This document shows positions 59,393-64,000 of a DNA stretch of 64,000 nt, in pieces. The notes under the pieces were generated by a model, which was not told the origin of the DNA, searched no databases, and saw nothing but the letters and a program-made list of their open reading frames with translations. The position numbers and the translations under genes are program-made. The first letter of the stretch is position 1; each line of letters starts with the position of its first letter. The stretch lies in assembly GCA_947561585.1 (NCBI GenBank), contig CANNZV010002345.1, forward strand, positions 38,502 to 102,501. Reading direction: 5' to 3'. The DNA is from Caprella mutica (Eukaryota > Arthropoda > Malacostraca > Amphipoda > Caprellidae).

Positions 59393-59866
59393 TAAAGTCA
59401 CATTTACCAGATAAAAATTGAGAACAGATCAAAATTTTCAATAGGCTCTTATTAAAAGAACATCAGAACATTAAAATAAATCCATTTTTATATATATATT
59501 TTATATTCATATTTTGATGTAATTTATTATCAATTCATTTCATTTTAATTTGTTTTTAGCAAGAGAATGTATCGTTATTAAATAGGCATACACCGAACTT
59601 ATTCTTCTTTGCTACCACTAATTTGTTCTTTCAGTAATTTTATTTTCTAGATGTGATTCCTATCAATCTGTGATTTTTCGACGATTACTATTTTAAATCT
59701 CACGAAAATAGAAGAAAAGTTTTAATTCCTGATTTAATTAATTAAAAATACCTTCAATCTTAAAAGATTCTAGTTCAGATGTTAAAGGCAGAGCTCAAGT
59801 AATAATTCGGTATTCTTGCCGATTAAAATGGTATTTATTTTATAAAAGTTAGTATTATTTCATTTG
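59393..59866. other. AT-rich spacer
   Basis: Unique AT-rich sequence, no gene recognised. Confidence 0.5.
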
Positions 59867-60430
59867 AGGTTATGAATACTATTGAATACTATTGAATACT
59901 TCATTTGATAGATTGTATTCCTTTCTTGAATGTTGTATTCTTTTATTCGAGGTTGTATTCCTTTTAAAGTTGTATTCCTTTTAAAGTTGTATTCCTATTA
60001 TTCAAAGTTGTATTCCTTTTAAAGTTGTATTCCTATTATTCAAAGTTGTATTCCTTTTAAAGTTGTATTCCTTTTATTCAAAGTTGTATTCCTTTTAAAG
60101 TTGTATTCCTATTATTCAAAGTTGTATTCCTTTTAAAGTTGTATTCCTACTATTCAAAGTTGTATTCCTTTTAAAGTTGTATTCCTATTATTCAAAGTTG
60201 TATTCCTTTTATTCAAAGTTGTATTCCTTTTAAAGTTGTATTCCTATTATTCAAAGTTGTATTCCTTTTAAAGTTGTATTCCTTTTATTCAAAGTTGTAT
60301 TCCTATTATTCAAAGTTGTATTCCTTTTATTCAAAGTTGTATTCCTTTTAAAGTTGTATTCCTATTATTCAAAGTTGTATTCCTTTTAAAGTTGTATTCC
60401 TTTTATTCAAAGTTGTATTTTTATATTCAA
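59867..60430. repeat. Compound minisatellite (GTTGTATTCCT)
   Basis: Two alternating units, AAAGTTGTATTCCTTTT (17 bp) and AAAGTTGTATTCCTATTATTC (about 21 bp), in irregular order, giving many 38-bp dimers. The left edge is a GAATACTATT triplet repeat. Confidence 0.95.
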
Positions 60431-60689
60431 TGTTGAATCCCTTTTATTCCAGTTTCTATTCAATAAATTCAAACTTAAATTGTACATACCAAACTCTTAA
60501 TTTACATATTTTCAAGAAATTGATCGTTCAATAATAATCAAAAACCACGTTTTTATCTTTCGAATTTACAGTTCATCACCATCTCATTTTTGCGCTGGTT
60601 TGTCATGCATTATAAATAATATTCTGATATATATTCCGTGTTATTACGACGAGAAATTCTCGTAGCTCATCTGACATGCACGAACTTTG

Positions 60690-61100
60690 AAATGGTTCTA
60701 ACGGATGAGAACGTTCCATCGGAACCAGAATGGAACGGAGAACGTTCCATTGGAATTGGAATGGAAAGATGAACTGAAGAACGTTCCATCGGAACTTGAA
60801 TGGAAAGAAGAACTGTAGAACGTTCCATCGGAACTTGAATGGAAGGAAGAACTGGAGAACGTTCCATCGGAACTTGAATGGAAGGAAGAACTGGAGAACG
60901 TTCCATCAGAGCTAAAATGGAACGGAGAACGTTCCATTGGAACTGGAATGGAAAGAAGAACTGAAGAGCGTTCCATCAAAACTAGATCCGGGATGAAGAA
61001 CTGGAGAACGTTCCATCGGAACTTGAATGGAACGAAGAACTGAAGAGAGTTCCATAGGAACTTGAACGGAAAAAAGAACTGGAGAACGTTCCATCGGACG
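60690..61100. repeat. About 38-bp minisatellite with GAACGTTCC
   Basis: About 11 units carrying GAACGTTCCATCGGAACTTG then AATGGAAGAAGAACTGGA, with length variants of 32-40 bp. GAACGTTC is a palindrome and GAA triplets recur nearby. Open minus-strand frames (79-156 codons) are products of the repeat. Confidence 0.9.
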
Positions 61101-61636
61101 ATAATAATTATCATCAATATTAAATATTTTCGATGATATATGAATTTGAAGGTGAGAAATTGTTTCACCTTAAAATGTTTTATTATTAATTTATTATATT
61201 CTCATTATTTATAATATTATTATATTCAGGCCTGTAGAATAATGTAGTTTTTCCTTTTAATTAAGAAGTTTAATTAACGATGTAAGAAATATATGTATAT
61301 GTATACACAGGATACACGTATTATGCTATGAATTAGAAAATTCAAAAAATTCACTCTTGACAAAAGAAATAATTGAATTACGCCTAAAAATTCCTGGAAA
61401 AAGAGGTCTCGTGGCAGAAAATTCGTTCAAATAAACCCATCCTGTTCCTAACCAAATATCTACGGTGTTTAACCGCGCATCTCCTCAAACAGCGAAAACA
61501 CGGTGAAAATATAAGAGAGTATTAGAGTCAACAGGTAAGAAGCTGGTGAGAAATTCAGCACGGCAGATCACCTGAAATAGTTACTAATTAAGGAACAAAT
61601 CCATTGGACACGGACTCTTCTTTTTGTCATCCAGTT
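61101..61636. other. Spacer leading to CpG-rich patch
   Basis: AT-rich at left, more balanced from 61400. A perfect donor-like ACAGGTAAGA sits at 61531. No gene recognised. Confidence 0.4.
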
Positions 61637-61803
61637 TGTAGCGGCGCGGAAAAATGTACGCGTATCGTCTCGCGTTCTTTTGTTCTTCGGCGATGACGAA
61701 GGAAGTTACGGAGAATCTGACGATTCACTGTCATACAGTGGGTTACTTGCTAGACAGCAATCAAGGTCATATCACACCAAGTAAAAAACTAATTCTAAAT
61801 TAA
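61637..61803 (+). other. CpG-dense patch with 49-codon open frame
   Basis: About 13 CpG in 100 bp (GCGGCGCGG, TACGCGTATCGTCTCGCG, TTCGGCGATGACG) in otherwise CpG-poor DNA. An ATG at 61654 in AAAAATG context opens 49 codons beginning MYAYRLAFFCSSAMTKEVTE and stopping at 61801. It could be a first exon or a short gene, or chance. No homology recognised. Confidence 0.2.
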
Positions 61804-62062
61804 TTTGAAAATTTAAAACAATTTATAATATTTTTTGCAGTATGATCAAAAAGTAAGGAGAGAAGAACTGAAAAAAAAATTCAATTTTTTTAGAAATTTT
61901 TCATTTCCATAATATACTTAATAAAGATATCTATTTATTTTATGATGAATGTAGAATTAGTTAAAAAAGATGATTCAAGTAAATTAAAGAATACTGAAAT
62001 TACTTTTTCGGTGCTCAAAAATGATTTTTCTTATTTAGTCACAATAATTAAACATAGCTATT

Positions 62063-62138
62063 AAAAAAAATAAGGTAATGGTGGAGTTTTAGAAGATTGA
62101 ATATTTATTTTCTATGGCCCACCATAACTTTTTACCTG
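62063..62138. mobile_element. GTTATGG-family palindrome
   Basis: GGTAATGGTGGAGTTTTAGA pairs with TCTATGGCCCACCATAAC; the outer ends TAAAAAAAATAAG and CTTTTTACC also mirror each other. Confidence 0.7.
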
Positions 62139-62274
62139 TGAAAGTAGTTACGGGATATATAATTGTAGCATTCCTTTCTTTTGATTAATTATGTGAAATT
62201 AATGAAAGTAAATAAAGCAAGTCATGCCGATGCTGTGGGCCATACCTAAAATATAGGGATATTGTAATTAACGA

Positions 62275-63156
62275 GGAAATGACTAAAATTGGAGTTAATG
62301 ACTTAAAACATGACTATATGAATTGGAATATGACTAGAACATGACTATATGAATTAGAGTATGACTAAAACATGACTATATGAATTGGAATATGACTAGA
62401 ACATGACTATATGAATTGGAATATGACTAAAACATGACTATATGAATTGGAATATGACTAGAACATGACTATATGAAATGGAATATGACTAGAACATGAC
62501 TATATGAATTAGAATATGACTAAAACATGACTATATGAATTGGAATATGACTAGAACATGACTATATGAAATGGAATATGACTAGAACATGACTATATGA
62601 ATTAGAATATGACTAAAACATGACTATATGAATTGGAATATGACTAGAACATGACTATATGAAATGGAATATGACTAGAACATGACTATATGAATTAGAA
62701 TATGACTAAAACATGATTATATGAATTGGAAAATGACTAAAACATGACTGTATGAATTGGAATATGACTAAACATGACTATATGAATTAGAATACGACTA
62801 AAACATGACTATGAGAATTAGAATATGACTAAAACATGACTATATGAATTGGAATATGACTAAAACATGACTACATGAATTAGAATACGACTAAAACATG
62901 ACTATGAGAATTAGAATATGACTAAAACATGACTATATGAATTGGAATATGACTAAAACATGACTACATGAATTAGAATATGACTAAAACATGACTACAT
63001 GAATTAGAATATGACTAAAACAGGAATAAATATGAATTAGAATATGGCTAAACATGACTATATGAATTAGAATATGACTAAAACAGGAATAAATATGAAT
63101 TAGAATATGGCTAAACATGACTATATGAATTGGAATATGACTAAAACATAACTGAA
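62275..63156. repeat. 31-bp minisatellite, about 28 copies
   Basis: Unit ATGACTATATGAATTGGAAT plus ATGACTAAAAC, period 31 bp (62341 to 62372). From about 62434 to 62712 three variants (TTGG, ATGG, TTAG) cycle in fixed order three times, a 93-bp higher-order repeat. The right end is degenerate with AGGAATAAAT units. Confidence 0.97.
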
Positions 63157-63692
63157 TGAATGACATGACTTAATAATTTGAATGTGACTTTTTGATTCGA
63201 TTCATCACTTAAAGACTTAAGATATATGATAAAACTTGATATGATACCACAAAAGATCAGATAAAAATGATGATTAGATGATAATTTCCCACTTGATCAT
63301 CACGCCATTATGACAAAAATATAGACATAAAATATATTGGAATTTAATGACATTCCTTGAGTTAGTTAATGAAGAAATAGTGATAAAATTGAAGATATTC
63401 AGTTGGCAGTTATTAAAGTTTTGAATATTCAAGAAATACCTAAGTCAGTATTTGTGTTTTTAATTATAGGTTTCATAATATAGAAATGTATTTGGAACTA
63501 TTATCTTAGAGACTTAAACGGAAGAATGCTAATTCTTCATATAAATATTTATCATTGAAAGATATATTTTCAAATGAAATGACTGCGCACCATCATATAC
63601 ACTTTTTTCGGGTTCACAGGGGCTGGAGAAAATGATAAAAAGACGATGTAGCTCTTTCGTGGAATCCAGATTGTGCAACTTTTGATAAACAG
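63157..63692. other. Spacer, no gene seen
   Basis: AT-rich. The end of a minus-strand frame coming out of the next array (63529-63999) lies here and shows no motif. Confidence 0.45.
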
Positions 63693-64000
63693 TTTTTCGT
63701 GGAAACTGTGTTCTGTAGGTGTTCAACTGTGTTCTGTAGGTGTTCAACTGTGTTCTGTAGATGTTCAACTGTGTTCTGTGGGTGTTCAACTGTGTTCTAT
63801 AGGTGTTCAACTGTGTTCTGTAGGTGTTCAACTGTGTTCTGTAGGTGTTCAACTGTGTTCTGTAGGTGTTCAACTGTGTTCTGTAGGTGTTCAACTGTGT
63901 CCTGTAGGTGTTCAACTGTGTTCTGTAGGTGTTCAACTGTGTTCTGTAGGTGTTCAACTGTGTTCTGAAGGTGTTCAACTGTGTTCTGTTGGTGTTCAAC
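63693..64000. repeat. 21-bp minisatellite, at least 14 copies, runs off window
   Basis: Unit GTTCTGTAGGTGTTCAACTG plus T. The length is a multiple of 3, so both strands have stop-free frames: minus strand Asn-Thr-Tyr-Arg-Thr-Gln-Leu, plus strand Val-Phe-Cys-Arg-Cys-Ser-Thr. Differences between units change residues about as often as they are silent, which does not favour coding. Confidence 0.97.

Noticed and set aside
1..64000. tRNA genes
   Set aside because: I saw no cloverleaf with both A and B boxes at tRNA spacing; the tRNA-like words in the SINE-like elements are degenerate.
1..64000. Telomeric repeats (TTAGG, TTAGGG) as explanation for the repeat density
   Set aside because: No tandem TTAGG or TTAGGG run was found on either strand.

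Overview
The window looks like nuclear DNA of an invertebrate animal, but the sequence alone does not say which. It is strongly AT-rich, has no dense open reading frames and no operon-like layout. It is full of short non-autonomous DNA transposons (MITEs), SINE-like retroposons and, above all, tandem repeats. I recognise no intact protein-coding gene, tRNA, rRNA or CRISPR array. By my own tally about one third of the 64 kb (roughly 21 kb) is minisatellite. Nearly every longer open frame lies inside these arrays and is a by-product of stop-free repeat units.

Layout. 0-3.3 kb: 31-bp minisatellite. 3.5-5.0 kb: foldback element whose two arms end in mirror-image arrays of a CAATTG-containing repeat. 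5.2-7 kb: MITEs. 7.0-7.7 kb: 25-bp minisatellite. 8.5-10.4 kb: 32-bp minisatellite. 11.1-16.3 kb: foldback and palindromic MITEs and two copies of a repeat packed with TGAGTCA motifs. 17.8-18.05 kb: 15-bp array. 18-20.1 kb: mostly unique DNA with one weak candidate exon. 20.1-22.3 kb: the 25-bp minisatellite again, inverted. 22.9-25.0 kb: 22-bp array. 26.1-26.6 kb: 7-bp array. 27-32 kb: unique DNA, MITEs and a CCAAT-rich stretch. 32.2-33.2 kb: 34-bp array built from a MITE end. 33.3-36 kb: several near-palindromes. 38.3-39.0 kb: the 32-bp minisatellite again, inverted. 40.0-41.3 and 44.8-45.05 kb: 71-bp minisatellite. 41.7-51.5 kb: SINE-like copies, MITEs and a decayed Tc1/mariner-type transposase. 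51.9-54.4 kb: 22-bp array with a 440-bp higher-order period. 55-57.5 kb: unique DNA with CTCF-like and CCAAT motifs. 58.3-63.2 kb: four more arrays. 63.7 kb to the end: 21-bp array running off the window.

The elements are related to each other. One dispersed MITE end (GTTATGGTGGGGCCATAGAA) occurs about eleven times and in one place has become a 29-copy minisatellite. One 34-bp palindromic core sits at the centre of two MITE families whose ends differ. Two minisatellites each occur at two loci in opposite orientation, with flanks that do not match. Together this suggests a gene-poor region in which hairpin-forming transposons and minisatellites seed each other. The claims about mechanism are inference; the repeats themselves can be read directly in the sequence.
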